Source: Melioribacteraceae bacterium
GTDB lineage: Bacteria > Bacteroidota > Ignavibacteria > Ignavibacteriales > Melioribacteraceae
NCBI GenBank assembly: GCA_027858595.1
Contig: JAQICK010000049.1
Span: 1 to 7,765, forward strand
Reading direction: 5' to 3'
DNA length: 7,765 bases
The position numbers and the translations under genes were made by a program. Below are positions 7,017-7,765 of this stretch, in pieces. The first letter of the stretch is position 1; every line of letters begins with the position of its first letter. Under the pieces are notes generated by a model that saw nothing but the letters and a program-made list of their open reading frames with translations, made no database searches and was not told the DNA's origin.

Positions 7017-7330
7017 TTCGGACTCCTAATTTATTGTTTTGTTTTATATGTTTAATTATTTATTTAATTCCTTGTTGGATTTTGAAGAAGTGAATAACTC
7101 GCAAAAAGAAAAAGCACTTAAATGTATCTTGAAAATTTCATCAAAAATATAACCTTTTTAATTCCATGACCTTTCAAAGTTATAATCGGTGTAATTGGTG
7201 AGATATTAAATAATATGTTGTGAATGACAATATTTTGTTGTGAATGGAATATTTACAAATAATTTTGAGTGGAATGTAGTTTATAATGCAAATATGTATA
7301 AAAAATTCCCCTCTGCTTTAGTCTGTTAAA
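7017..7330. other. Leader region upstream of the chemoreceptor, with short direct repeats
   Basis: These 314 bases separate the chemoreceptor start from the end of the recognisable kinase remnant. No convincing gene is present. GTTGTGAATG occurs exactly twice, at 7217-7226 and 7237-7246, 20 bases apart, and a looser copy (TGAGTGGAATG) lies near 7266-7276. A promoter for the chemoreceptor must lie here or further upstream, but I could not assign one confidently. The part from about 7270 to 7330 may be further debris of the decayed kinase, since its minus-strand translation includes NRLKQRGIFYTYLHYK, loosely like the second helix of a HisKA domain. Confidence 0.4.
7023..7027 (-). promoter_or_regulatory. 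Shine-Dalgarno site of the chemoreceptor gene
   Basis: AGGAG on the minus strand with a six-base spacer to the ATG at 7016. It is the best ribosome site in the window and confirms both the start and the use of Shine-Dalgarno initiation in this organism. Confidence 0.75.
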
Positions 7331-7765
7331 CTATATAAAGAGAGCTTTGAATAACGCAAGTATTGGGATCAATTGTGTTCTAAGTTCATGAGGAACATAG
7401 AGTGAATTCCCCCTTAAAATATTTTCAAGTTTTGTCTGAATTGCGTTCTACTTTTTCTATTCTTCGTTTAATGCATCTTAATAATTCATCACAAGAATAT
7501 GGTTTTTAATAAAATAATCTGCACCAAGCTCCATTGCATAATTAAATTGTTGGTCATCTGTTCTTTCAGTTAGAAATAGAAAAGGAAGATTAAGCATAAA
7601 AAATTCACTACGTACTTTATTATAAAATTGATATCCATCTATGTAAAGTAGCGTAATATCACTTAAAACTAAATCGGGTGTTCCGTTTTTAATTCTTTTG
7701 TGCATTCACCGGATTTAGGAACGATTTTACGCCTTAGCCCACACCTTCTAATAAATCAACAAGTT
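7331..7765 (-). pseudogene. Decayed hybrid response regulator / histidine kinase (receiver plus HisKA), N-terminus beyond right edge
   Basis: Read leftward in shifting frames, this stretch spells a receiver domain followed by the start of a histidine kinase dimerisation domain. Pieces in order: LVDLLEGVG, a TAA stop (7736-7734) where an aromatic residue is expected, then GVKSFLNPVNAQK; a frame change near 7695-7700; IKNGTPDLVLSDITL with the phospho-acceptor Asp, then IDGYQFYNKVRS, PFLFLTER and LGADYFIK; a frame change in an A-run (7503-7507); PYSCDELLRCIKRRIEKVER; a frame change near 7438-7442; QTKLENILRGNS, then LYVPHELRTQLIPIL, which is a kinase H-box with His at 7390-7388; and finally a TAG at 7333-7331. 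No complete frame survives and the ATPase domain is absent. Such proteins take part in two-component phosphorelays. Two nonsense codons and three indels in about 435 bases, beside intact genes, argue for genuine decay rather than sequencing error. Confidence 0.85.

Noticed and set aside
7090..7130. Sigma-54 type promoter upstream of the chemoreceptor (GTGC ... TTTGCG on the minus strand)
   Set aside because: The invariant GG of the -24 element is missing, so the match is not convincing.
7478..7705. A stand-alone 75-residue response regulator on the minus strand
   Set aside because: It lacks the first receiver strands and the Lys-Pro end; both missing parts are found in other frames on either side, so it is a fragment of the hybrid kinase pseudogene.

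Overview
The window is AT-rich (roughly two thirds A+T by eye) and holds five intact genes, one gene cut by the left edge and one heavily decayed gene at the right edge. The protein families point to the Bacteroidota / Ignavibacteriota-Kapabacteria part of the tree: a roughly 500-residue glutamine synthetase of the kind I associate with Bacteroidota, a long Prc-type protease, and a receiver-kinase hybrid. Clear Shine-Dalgarno sequences in front of several genes (AGGAG or GGAG before the chemoreceptor, cheW and the glutamine synthetase) fit an Ignavibacteria-like lineage better than core Bacteroidetes, which mostly lack them. This taxonomic guess is inference from family resemblance only.

Left part (1-1981): the N-terminal 446 codons of a secreted carboxy-terminal processing protease (Prc/Tsp type, minus strand) run off the left edge before the catalytic Ser/Lys dyad. 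A 243-base divergent spacer with a perfect 11-bp inverted repeat separates it from a small MmcQ/YjbR-family protein on the plus strand.

Middle part (1982-4720): a D-2-hydroxyacid dehydrogenase (minus) and a glutamine synthetase family protein (plus) are transcribed divergently from a 156-base spacer, where two candidate promoters appear to share one palindromic -35 hexamer. The synthetase keeps the catalytic residues of type I enzymes but lacks the adenylylation tyrosine. A 13-bp hairpin lies between it and the converging cheW and probably ends transcription.

Right part (4721-7765), all minus strand: a decayed receiver-histidine kinase hybrid gene, then a methyl-accepting chemotaxis protein with a cytoplasmic cysteine-rich PAS domain, then cheW. 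The receptor and CheW probably form one transcription unit and work together, CheW coupling the receptor to a CheA kinase encoded elsewhere. The hybrid gene upstream carries two in-frame stops and three frame changes within about 435 bases, while its neighbours are intact.

I saw no tRNA, rRNA, CRISPR array, insertion sequence, integrase or defence system. The most notable points are the multi-lesion hybrid kinase pseudogene, the cysteine cluster in the receptor PAS domain, and the regulatory layout of the two divergent spacers.
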